Assembly: GCA_963777855.1 (NCBI GenBank)
Contig: CAVZRW010000016.1
Location: 200,307-264,306 of the forward strand
DNA from: Prado023 sp963777855
GTDB lineage: Bacteria; Actinomycetota; Actinomycetes; S36-B12; CAIYMF01
Reading direction: 5' to 3'
Length of the DNA: 64,000 nt
Shown: one piece after another, positions 43,022 through 50,504 of the stretch
How positions within the stretch are numbered: the stretch's first letter is position 1
Layout: every line of letters begins with the position of its first letter
The notes under the pieces: model-generated
The model's database searches: none
Seen by the model: only the letters and a program-made list of their open reading frames with translations
Told to the model about the DNA's origin: nothing
Program-made: the position numbers and the translations under genes

Positions 43022-44242
43022 ATGACCGTCATCCAGAAGCGCCCCGACAATCCCGTGGCCCACCTCAGCGACGCCGACATCGAGGCGATCGCCGTCGAGC
43101 TCGACGCGCTGCGCGAGGAGGTCCTGGCCGGTCTCGGCGAGGCCGACGCCGCCTACATCCGCAAGGTCATCAAGGTCCAGCGCACGCTCGAGATGACCTC
43201 CCGCGGCGTGCTGCTGTTCTCGCTGTTCCCGCCGGCCTGGATCGCGGGCACCGTCGGGCTGTCGATCGCCAAGATCCTGGAGAACATGGAGGTCGGGCAC
43301 AACATCCTGCACGGCCAGTGGGACTGGATGCGCGACCCCAAGATCCACTCCACCACCTGGGAGTGGGACAACGTGGCCCCCGCCGACATGTGGAAGCACT
43401 CGCACAACGAGATCCACCACCGCTACACCAACGTCGTGGGCCGCGACAACGACCTCGGCTACGGGATCATGCGCGTCGACGAGGACCAGCGCTGGCACCC
43501 GATGCACCTGGGCCAGCCGCTGTGGAACTTCCTCAACGCCTGCTTCTTCGAGTACGGCATCGCCGCCTACGACCTCGAGCTGGGCAAGTACTACAAGGGC
43601 CGCAAGAAGGTCGACGCCGCGTTCAAGCGTGATGCGCGCAAGGTGCTGGGCAAGATCGGTCGACAGGTCCGCAAGGACTACCTGCTCAACCCCGCGATCG
43701 CCGCCCTCGTGAACCCGTTCTCCGCGGTTCCCGCGTTCCTGGCCACGTTGGCCGCCAACGCGGTGGCCAACGTGGTGCGCAACATCTGGACCCACTCGGT
43801 GATCATGTGCGGGCACTTCCCCGAGGGAGTGGCCACGTTCTCGAAGACCTCGATCGAGGGCGAGACCCGTGGCGAGTGGTACGTGCGCCAGATGGTCGGC
43901 TCGGCGAACATCACCGGGTCGAAGGCGATGCACATCATGACCGGCAACCTGTCCTTCCAGGTCGAGCACCACCTGTTCCCGGACATGCCGAGCAACCAGT
44001 ACGCGCGGATCGCCCCGCGGATCCAGGACCTGTTCGCCCGCCACGACCTGCCCTACGTGACGGGGTCGCTGCCCCGCCAGGTGGCCTCGGCCTGGCACAA
44101 GGTGCTGCGCCTGGCGCTGCCGAACAACGCGTTCGGCCGGTTCAACCGGACCGCGGCACCGGCCGGCCGGGGCGCAACGCCCGGACCGGCGGGCGGCGCG
44201 GGATCCAGTGACGAGGGCTCCCCGGAGCTGGCCGCCGCCTGA
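43022..44242 (+). CDS. Membrane fatty acyl-CoA desaturase (DesA3-like)
   Basis: 406 residues. The three histidine boxes of delta-9-type acyl-CoA desaturases are present: HNILHGQWDW (about 92), HSHNEIHHRYTN (about 127) and QVEHHLFPDMPSNQYA (about 316). Membrane helices lie around 60-90 and 210-260. With the upstream reductase it should insert a double bond in a fatty acyl chain, as in the mycobacterial DesA3/Rv3230c pair. The C-terminal 30 residues are a disordered Gly/Ala tail. A strong hairpin follows. Confidence 0.93.
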   Translation: MTVIQKRPDNPVAHLSDADIEAIAVELDALREEVLAGLGEADAAYIRKVIKVQRTLEMTSRGVLLFSLFPPAWIAGTVGLSIAKILENMEVGHNILHGQWDWMRDPKIHSTTWEWDNVAPADMWKHSHNEIHHRYTNVVGRDNDLGYGIMRVDEDQRWHPMHLGQPLWNFLNACFFEYGIAAYDLELGKYYKGRKKVDAAFKRDARKVLGKIGRQVRKDYLLNPAIAALVNPFSAVPAFLATLAANAVANVVRNIWTHSVIMCGHFPEGVATFSKTSIEGETRGEWYVRQMVGSANITGSKAMHIMTGNLSFQVEHHLFPDMPSNQYARIAPRIQDLFARHDLPYVTGSLPRQVASAWHKVLRLALPNNAFGRFNRTAAPAGRGATPGPAGGAGSSDEGSPELAAA

Positions 44243-44276
44243 GCTGAGCCCAGCGCGGTCGGTGGACCCCGAGCGG

Positions 44277-44309
44277 CCGGTGGCGCCAGGGCGGGACTGG
44301 CGCCACCGG
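44277..44309. terminator. Hairpin after the desaturase gene
   Basis: CCGGTGGCGCCAG (44277-44289), seven-base loop, CTGGCGCCACCGG (44297-44309): a perfect 13-bp stem 34 bp past the stop. No T-tract. It likely ends the reductase-desaturase transcript. Confidence 0.7.
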
Positions 44310-44356
44310 CGTCCCGCGCAGCCGGGTCCGTCGGGTCGGGGGAGTTCGAGCGAGAA

Positions 44357-44484
44357 GGCGAGGGTGCGGGAGTCCCCGCGGGTCCTTCCCCGCGGCTGCT
44401 CCCGCGTCCCACCGGGCGAGGGTGCAGTGGGCATCGCGCGGCACGCCACGCACCTGATCCCGCATCACACGCCGGCGAGGGTGC
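44357..44484. repeat. Degenerate ~58-bp repeats in the spacer before the third ABC operon
   Basis: GGCGAGGGTGC recurs at 44357, 44415 and 44474. The first unit contains a nested hairpin (GCGGGAG at 44366 pairing with CTCCCGC at 44399). The last unit leads into GGATCACCCGACGGGGGCGC, related to the repeats near 46.6 kb. The spacer 44243-44550 holds no gene that I can support. Confidence 0.5.
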
Positions 44485-44550
44485 GGGGGATCACCCGACG
44501 GGGGCGCCACGTGGCTCCCTGGCCGCCGCCGGCCGTGGCAGGGTGGTGCC

Positions 44551-45702
44551 ATGAGCTCGACCACGCCTGCTGCCCCCAGCCCAGCCGCACTCGCCTTCGA
44601 CTCCGCCGAGGGAGTCGTCGAGGTCCGCGACCTGACCAAGACCTTCGGCCCCGTGCGCGCCGTCGACCACCTGAGCTTCACCGTGGCCCCCGGCCGGGTC
44701 ACCGGCTTCCTCGGCCCGAACGGGGCCGGCAAGACCACGACCCTGCGCATGCTGCTCGGCCTGGCCACGCCCAACTCCGGCACCGCCACCATCGGGGGCC
44801 GGCCCTACCCGCAGCGCACCCAGCCGGCCAGGCACGTGGGCTCGGCGCTCGAGGCCTCCTCGTTCCACCCCGGCAGGACCGCCCGCGACCACCTGCGCGT
44901 GTACGCCCCCCAGGTGGGCGTCGACGACGCGCGCTGCGAGGAGGTGCTCGGGATCGTCGGGATGACCGAGGCGGCCGACCGGCGCGTCGGCGGCTTCTCG
45001 ATGGGCATGCGCCAGCGCCTGGCCCTGGCCACGACGCTGCTCGGCGACCCGCAGGTGCTGCTCCTCGACGAGCCGGCCAACGGCCTGGACCCCGAGGGCA
45101 TCGCGTGGCTGCGCCACTTCCTGCGCTACCTGGCTGCTCAGGGCCGGACCGTCCTCGTCTCCAGCCATGTGCTCTCCGAGGTGGAGCAGACCGTCGATGA
45201 CGTGGTGATCATCGCCCGGGGGCGGCTGGTGCACGCATCCTCGCTGGCTGAGCTCGAGGCGCTGGCCCGGCAGGCGGTGCGGATCGCCTCACCGGATGCC
45301 GCCGCGCTCGCCGCGCTCGTGACCGAGCAGGGCTGGGGGCCGTCCACGCGCTTCGACAGCCCGAACGTCGCGGTGGTCTACGACCGCCAGACCCCCCAGG
45401 TGGGGGCGGCGGCGTTCGCCCGCGGATTGGAGCTCCACGAGCTGGCCCCAGCCGGGACGAGCCTCGAGGCGTTGTTCCTGCAGCTGACCGCCGATCCGGT
45501 GGAGGGCGCGGACGTGCGTCCGGGGCTGGCTGGAGTTGGTCTTCCGGGTGGCACTCCCGGATCCCAGACGGGTGGCCCGGCGGGTGCTGTGCAGGCGGGT
45601 CCCGGCGCGGCCGGTCCGTCCGCCCCACCCGGTCCGTCCGCCCCACCCGGGCCGCCCGCCGTCCCCGGCTCCGCGCCCGAGGCCACCGGGGGTGCCCGAT
45701 GA
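44551..45702 (+). CDS. ABC transporter ATP-binding protein
   Basis: 383 residues. Walker A GPNGAGKT (about 54-61), signature FSMGMRQRLA, Walker B LLLDEPANGLDP, switch SSHVLSEVE. It is of the BcrA/NatA exporter type. Residues about 330-383 form a Pro/Gly/Ala-rich disordered tail absent from close relatives. It overlaps the following permease gene (ATGA). Confidence 0.9.
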   Translation: MSSTTPAAPSPAALAFDSAEGVVEVRDLTKTFGPVRAVDHLSFTVAPGRVTGFLGPNGAGKTTTLRMLLGLATPNSGTATIGGRPYPQRTQPARHVGSALEASSFHPGRTARDHLRVYAPQVGVDDARCEEVLGIVGMTEAADRRVGGFSMGMRQRLALATTLLGDPQVLLLDEPANGLDPEGIAWLRHFLRYLAAQGRTVLVSSHVLSEVEQTVDDVVIIARGRLVHASSLAELEALARQAVRIASPDAAALAALVTEQGWGPSTRFDSPNVAVVYDRQTPQVGAAAFARGLELHELAPAGTSLEALFLQLTADPVEGADVRPGLAGVGLPGGTPGSQTGGPAGAVQAGPGAAGPSAPPGPSAPPGPPAVPGSAPEATGGAR

Positions 45703-46535
45703 TGGCCGCCCTGCGCACCGAGTTCCGCAAGGTCGCCACCACCCGCACCTGGTGGCTGACCTGCCTGGCGATGTTCGGCTACATGGCCGTGATGGGCGTC
45801 ATCATGGCGTTCTCGTTGGTCATGGGCACGCGCCAGGCCGAGGAGACCGGCGCCGCGTCGGGCGGGAGCATGGGCGGCCTCGGCTCGGCGGTGCTCGACG
45901 CCACTGCGGTCGCCATGTCCGTGTACACGCTGGCGGTGGCGCTGGGCTACATCTTCCCGGCGATCCTCGGGGCGCTGAGTGTCACCGGCGAGTTCCGGCA
46001 CCGCACCATCACGCCCACGCTGCTGGCCGAGCCGCGGCGCAGCCTCGTGCTCGGGTCGAAGCTCGTGGCGATCCTGCCGTTCGCGCTGGTGCTCGCCCTG
46101 GCCGGCGTGGCCGGGACCGTCCTCGGCGGGGCGCCCACGCTGGCGATCATGGGCGAGCCGACGCTGCTCGGCGACGCTGACATCCAGGCCACGCTGGCCA
46201 AGTCCGTGCTCGCTCTCGTGCTGTGGGCGCTGGTCGGCGTGGGGTTCGGGTCCGTGCTGACCAACCAGGTGGCGGCGATCGTCGTGCTGCTGGCGTTCAC
46301 CCAGTTCGTCGAGCCGCTGTTGCGCCTGCTGCTCGCGCAGTTCGACGCCACCGAGCAGGCCAGCAAGTTCCTGCCCGGGGCTGCCGGGGAGTCGATCGCC
46401 GGCTCGAGCCTCTACGTGAGCTCCGGCCTGGCCGAGCTGCTGCCCTCGTGGCAGGGAGCGCTGGTGCTGGCCGGGTACGCGCTGGTGCTGGTCGTGATCG
46501 GTCGGTTCACCACGTTCCGCCGCGACATCGGCTGA
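45699..46535 (+). CDS. ABC-2 type transporter permease
   Basis: 278 residues with six helices. It starts ALRTEFRKVATTRTWW, the usual ABC2_membrane_4-like beginning of a permease (a second ATG directly follows). A GEFRHRTITPTLLAEPRR segment follows the second helix, as in permeases that partner NatA-type ATPases. Substrate unknown. It is the last gene before a repeat array and the IS element. Confidence 0.87.
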   Translation: MMAALRTEFRKVATTRTWWLTCLAMFGYMAVMGVIMAFSLVMGTRQAEETGAASGGSMGGLGSAVLDATAVAMSVYTLAVALGYIFPAILGALSVTGEFRHRTITPTLLAEPRRSLVLGSKLVAILPFALVLALAGVAGTVLGGAPTLAIMGEPTLLGDADIQATLAKSVLALVLWALVGVGFGSVLTNQVAAIVVLLAFTQFVEPLLRLLLAQFDATEQASKFLPGAAGESIAGSSLYVSSGLAELLPSWQGALVLAGYALVLVVIGRFTTFRRDIG

Positions 46536-46555
46536 CCAACCCGGAGGCGGGTGGG

Positions 46556-46740
46556 GATCACTCGCGCCGGGCCCTGGGCGGGTGATCCCGCGACGGAACG
46601 CGGGCGCCATGGATGCGGGATCCCCCAGTTGATCCCGCGACGGGGCGCGGACGCCATGAGGGCGCGGGCCCGGCTGGGGATCACTCCCGACGGGCGCCGA
46701 CGCCCTGGGGCGCGGGATCCCCGGCCACGGCCATGATCGG
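46556..46740. repeat. Three-copy ~47-bp intergenic repeat beside the IS element
   Basis: GATCCCGCGACGG starts units at 46584 and 46631, and a variant (GATCACTCCCGACGG) at 46679; a partial unit is at 46556. Each continues with CGCGGGCGCCATG-like sequence and GCGGGATCCCC. Palindromic GGGATCCCC ends may form hairpins. The transposon was inserted just right of the array. Confidence 0.6.
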
Positions 46741-46757
46741 TGGGGGTTGCCCGTGAT

Positions 46758-47810
46758 CTAGTGGTCCGTCTGCGTATTGATCTGGCGGAGGGTGTCGCGG
46801 CCTCGTTGGACCTTGGCGATGATGTCGTCGGCGGTGGCCTTCCAGATGAAGGGCTTGGGGTCGGTGTTCCAGTGTTCGGCCCAGGTGGTGATGGCCTCGG
46901 AGAGGTCGTCGACGCTGGTGAAGGTGCCGCGGCGTAGCCGGCGGTCGGTGAGTTCCTTGAACCAGCGTTCGATCAGGTTGAGCCAGGAGCTTGAGGTTGG
47001 GGTGTAGTGAAGATGCCAGCGTCGGCGGTCGCGGTGGGCCAACCACTTCTTGATCTCGGGGGTGGAGTGTGCCGAGAGGTTGTCCAGGACGACGTGCACT
47101 GCCAGACCGCGGGGCACGGTGGCGTCGATCTGCTTGAAGAACCGCAGCACGTCGGTCCCGGTGTGGCCCTTGGTCAGGTCGGTGAGTACCTCGCCGGTGG
47201 CGATGTTCATCGCTGCGAACAGGTCGATGGTGCCGTTGCGCTTGTAGTCGTGGGTCATCGTGCCCGCGCGACCGGGCTTCATCGGTAGCGACGGTTGGGT
47301 GCGGTCCAGGGCCTGGCACTGGGTCTTCTCGTCGAAGGAGAACACCACCGCCCGTGCCGGCGGGTTGAGGTAGAGCCCGACGACATCGACGAGCTTCTCC
47401 TCGAAATGCGGGTCGTTGCTGACCTTGAACGTGTCGACTCGCCACGGCTTGAGGTTGTGATCGGCCCAGATCTTGGCCACCGCGTCCTTGCCGATCCCGA
47501 CCCGCGCGGCCAGCGTCCGGGTCGACCAATGCGTCGAGCCGTCGGCCGGTCGTTCGGTGTGCGTGAGACGCAGCACCTCCTCGACCGTGCCCGGGGGCAG
47601 CGACGGCTTACGGCCACGGCCCTTCGCGATGACTCCGACCCCAGCCGGACCCTCGGCTGCGAACCGTGCGCGCCACCGCCGCACCGCATCGGCGTCCACC
47701 TCGCAGCGACGGGCGATCTCGGCGTTCGCGAGCCCGTCAGCGGCCCACAACAACGCCCTGGCTTGCACGACCACCCGATGTGGCCGACTCGCTGAGCGCG
47801 ACATCCGCAC
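46758..47810 (-). CDS. IS630-family transposase
   Basis: 350 residues from a GTG (ATG two codons in). An N-terminal helix-turn-helix pair (LANAEIARRCEVDADAVRRWRARF) and second HTH (LAARVGIGKDAVAKIW) precede the DDE domain: FSFDEKTQ (first Asp), VLDNLSAH (second Asp) and WLNLIERWFKEL (Glu). No frameshift is needed. The TAG stop is made of the last base of the left target context and the duplicated TA, so translation ends exactly at the element edge. Confidence 0.92.
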   Translation of the reverse strand: MRMSRSASRPHRVVVQARALLWAADGLANAEIARRCEVDADAVRRWRARFAAEGPAGVGVIAKGRGRKPSLPPGTVEEVLRLTHTERPADGSTHWSTRTLAARVGIGKDAVAKIWADHNLKPWRVDTFKVSNDPHFEEKLVDVVGLYLNPPARAVVFSFDEKTQCQALDRTQPSLPMKPGRAGTMTHDYKRNGTIDLFAAMNIATGEVLTDLTKGHTGTDVLRFFKQIDATVPRGLAVHVVLDNLSAHSTPEIKKWLAHRDRRRWHLHYTPTSSSWLNLIERWFKELTDRRLRRGTFTSVDDLSEAITTWAEHWNTDPKPFIWKATADDIIAKVQRGRDTLRQINTQTDH

Positions 47811-47916
47811 CAGTTCATCGCGCTGATGCGGGAGTCATTTCCAGGGCAGGAGCAGCAGGTCGGGGCATATCCCGACTCTACCTGAATACCCCTGCTATTT
47901 CACAGACACACCACTA
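46759..47916 (-). mobile_element. IS630-family insertion sequence, apparently complete
   Basis: About 1.16 kb. Terminal inverted repeats GTGGTCCGTCTGCG (46761-46774) and, inverted, GTGGTGTGTCTGTG (47914-47901) agree at 11 of 14 bases and are flanked by a TA dinucleotide on each side (46759-46760 and 47915-47916), with CTAG contexts, the target rule of the IS630/Tc1 group. A single intact transposase fills it. The element lies between an ABC permease gene and the hydroxyproline operon and interrupts no visible gene. Confidence 0.88.
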
Positions 47917-48027
47917 GGTTGTCCAACCCACATCCATATCGGCGTGCGGCCGATTCCGGGACCCGTGCTGGGCCGGCGGCGGGGCCCGCGGCGGGCTCCG
48001 AGCGCCGCTCGACCCGAGGTCGGCCGA

Positions 48028-49032
48028 TCAACCCAGGAGGAAGCCCGCCGGGAATGGGTCGGTGGGGTCGAGCAGGTACTGCGCGGTGCCGGTGATCCAG
48101 GCGCTGCCCGTGATGGTGGGCACCACGGCCGGCATCCCGGCGACCTCGGCCTCGGCCACGAGCCGGCCCAGGAAGGGCCGGCCGAGCAGCGACTCGTTGG
48201 TGAACGGCTCGTCCAGGCCCAGCAGGCCGCGCGCGTGCAGCTGGGCCATCCGTGCGCTGGTGCCGGTGCCGCACGGAGAGCGGTCGAAGTAGCCGGGGCG
48301 GATCACCATCGCGTGCCGCGAGAGCGTGGCATCCGACTCCGGGGCCACCAGCTGGGCGTGGTGGCAGCCGTGGATCCCCGGCTCGGCGGGGTGCACCGGC
48401 GGGGCGGCGGCCTCGATCGCGTCCAGCAGCGCGAGGCCGAAGCTCATCAGCGCGCCGGCGTTCTCCCGGCCGAAGGCCACCCCGACCTCCGCCAGCTCGG
48501 CGATCGCGTAGAAGTTGCCGCCGTAGGCCATGTCGTATCGGACGGCCCCGAACCCGGGAACCTCCACGACGGCGTCCAGCGCCGTGGCGAAGGACTCCAC
48601 GTTGCGTATGGTCACGTGCTCCGCGCGACCCTCGCGCACCGCCACCTCGGCGACCACCAGCCCGGCCGGGGTGTCCAGGCGGATGGTGGTCACCGGCTCG
48701 ACGACGGGCACCATGCCCGTCTCGACCAGCACCGTGGCCACGCCGATCGTGCCGTGGCCGCACATCGGCAGGCAGCCGGCCACCTCGATGTAGACCACGC
48801 CCCAGTCGGCGTCCGGCCGGGTGGGGGGCTGCAGGATCGCCCCGCTCATCGCCCCGTGCCCGCGCGGCTCGTACATGAGGAACGTGCGCAGGTCGTCGCG
48901 GGCGTGGATCACGTGCTGGCGGCGCGCCTCCATCGTGTCGCCGGGGAACACGCCGACCCCGCCGACGACCACGCGGGTGGGCATGCCCTCGGTGTGTGAC
49001 TCCACGCAGTGCAGGACCCGTCCGGACCTCAT
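48028..49032 (-). CDS. 4-hydroxyproline 2-epimerase (proline racemase family)
   Basis: 334 residues from an ATG that overlaps the upstream stop (ATGA). The two catalytic cysteines of true epimerases are present: LPMCGHGTIG (about residue 90) and SPCGTGTSARMA (about residue 250). Other features are DTPAG and VRYDMAYGGNFYA. Proline racemase-family members with both Cys interconvert trans-4-hydroxy-L-proline and cis-4-hydroxy-D-proline. The adjacent dehydrogenase, deaminase and aldehyde dehydrogenase support hydroxyproline rather than proline. It is the last gene of the operon. Confidence 0.88.
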   Translation of the reverse strand: MRSGRVLHCVESHTEGMPTRVVVGGVGVFPGDTMEARRQHVIHARDDLRTFLMYEPRGHGAMSGAILQPPTRPDADWGVVYIEVAGCLPMCGHGTIGVATVLVETGMVPVVEPVTTIRLDTPAGLVVAEVAVREGRAEHVTIRNVESFATALDAVVEVPGFGAVRYDMAYGGNFYAIAELAEVGVAFGRENAGALMSFGLALLDAIEAAAPPVHPAEPGIHGCHHAQLVAPESDATLSRHAMVIRPGYFDRSPCGTGTSARMAQLHARGLLGLDEPFTNESLLGRPFLGRLVAEAEVAGMPAVVPTITGSAWITGTAQYLLDPTDPFPAGFLLG

Positions 49033-50390
49033 CGCTGCCTCCACGGTGCGCCGGCGAACCGCTGCGGGGACAGCGGCGCGAGATCGATGGGTGCGGCCTC
49101 ACCGGCCACGAGCATCGCGACCAGCTCGCCGGTGCCCGGGCCGCTGGTCGTGCCGAGCATGCCATGGCCGCTGGCCACGAGGACCGGTGATCCGGGGGAG
49201 AGTCGGCCGATCACGGGAAGGCCGTCGGGTGTCGCGGGCCGCAGGCCGGTCCACTGCTGCGTGGCCCGCGCGGCGACGGGCAGGGTCAGGGCCTGGCGGG
49301 CGGTCGTCAGGAGGGCCTCGGCGCGCGCGGGCGGGACCGCGCGGTCGCTCGCGCGAGTCAGCTCGAACCGGCCCGTGATGCGCAGGCCGCGACGCATCGG
49401 TGTGACCGCCAGCCGCTGGTCCATGAGCAGCAGTGGATGGGTGGGCAGGTCGGGGGCGTCCAGGACGGTGACCGAGTACCCCTTCGCGGGCAGGATGGGC
49501 AGGGCGGGTACGCCGACCGCGCCGTCCCCCGCACGAGATCGAACCCCGCTGACGCCGGCCCCGCCGACGCCGGCCGCCCGGGCCAGCTCCGGCGTCCAGA
49601 CCCCGGCGGCGAGCACGACCTGCTCGGCGTGGTGCACCCCGCCGTCGGTGGCCACGGTGCAGCCGGTGGCGCCGACGACGATCCCGGTGACCCGGCCGGG
49701 CAGGAACCGGGCGCCGTGGGCGAGGGCCTCCGCGCGCAGTGCGTCGAGCAGCAGCGCGGGGTCCAGGCGGCCGTCGCGCGGCAGCATGATCGCCCCGACC
49801 GCGTTCTGCACCAGCGGCTCGGCGGCGGCCAGGTCGGCCAGCGCCATCTCCTGGGCCGGGTAGCCCAGGGCGCGCATGTGTGCGGCCTCCTCGCGGGCGC
49901 TTGCCAGGCTCTCGGCCCGGGTGAAGACCTGGATGAGGCCCTCGCGGGCGTGGTCGAGGTCGGCCCCGGCGGCGATGAGCCGGTCCACCTCGGTCATCGA
50001 GGTCGACAGCAGCCAGTCGAGCGCGGGCGCTCCGGCGCGCACGTTGGCCTCGGTGCTCGCTGACGCGAAGCGCACCAGCCACGGCGCCACCTCGGCCCGC
50101 AGCCGTGGGCTGAGCGCGAAGGCCCCATCACGGCGGGCCAGGGAGCGCACGCCCGCTGCGACCATGCCGGGGGAGGCGAACGGGATCACGTGACTGGGCA
50201 CCAGGTGCCCGGCGTTCGCCGCGGAGGATCCCTCGCGAGGGGACCCGGAGTCGATCACCGTGACCCGGGCCCCGCGGCGGGCCAGCGACGAGGCCACGCT
50301 CACCCCGACGATCCCCGCCCCGACGACCAGGACGTCGACGCGAGCCGGCCGCGCCCCCGAATCCGCCCACCGCCGCGCCGCGCTCGGCAT
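49029..50390 (-). CDS. FAD-dependent D-amino acid (D-hydroxyproline) dehydrogenase
   Basis: 453 residues from the ATG MPSAARRW; an upstream GTG at 50480 would add 30 residues of a 15-bp tandem repeat and is less likely. The dinucleotide fold is VDVLVVGAGIVGVSVASSLARRG (about 18-40) with ERG-like VIDSG, then SSAANAGHL. The C-terminus has GLRPATPDGLPVIGRL and ASGHGMLG, the DadA/DAO pattern. In this operon it should oxidise cis-4-hydroxy-D-proline to the pyrroline carboxylate. One subunit only, unlike the multi-subunit dehydrogenases of Pseudomonas. Its stop overlaps the epimerase start. Confidence 0.87.
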   Translation of the reverse strand: MPSAARRWADSGARPARVDVLVVGAGIVGVSVASSLARRGARVTVIDSGSPREGSSAANAGHLVPSHVIPFASPGMVAAGVRSLARRDGAFALSPRLRAEVAPWLVRFASASTEANVRAGAPALDWLLSTSMTEVDRLIAAGADLDHAREGLIQVFTRAESLASAREEAAHMRALGYPAQEMALADLAAAEPLVQNAVGAIMLPRDGRLDPALLLDALRAEALAHGARFLPGRVTGIVVGATGCTVATDGGVHHAEQVVLAAGVWTPELARAAGVGGAGVSGVRSRAGDGAVGVPALPILPAKGYSVTVLDAPDLPTHPLLLMDQRLAVTPMRRGLRITGRFELTRASDRAVPPARAEALLTTARQALTLPVAARATQQWTGLRPATPDGLPVIGRLSPGSPVLVASGHGMLGTTSGPGTGELVAMLVAGEAAPIDLAPLSPQRFAGAPWRQR

Positions 50391-50421
50391 CGGGCCCGCC
50401 GGCCCCCGCGCCGCTGCCACC

Positions 50422-50496
50422 CGGCCCGCCCGCCCCCGGTCCGCCCGCACCCGGTCCGCCCGCCCCCGGTCCGCCCGCACCCGTCCCGCCGGTGCC
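50422..50496. repeat. Five-copy 15-bp repeat between the fusion gene and the dehydrogenase gene
   Basis: Units of CGGTCCGCCCGCMCC (M is A or C), 15 bp each, directly after the fused enzyme's stop. Read on the minus strand they give an Arg-Ala-Asp-Arg-Gly/Val repeat that is probably not translated. Confidence 0.7.
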
Positions 50497-50504
50497 GATA
50501 CCGC

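Noticed and set aside
46556..46740. Possible CRISPR array
   Set aside because: Only three diverged units without unique spacers of equal length, and no cas genes nearby.
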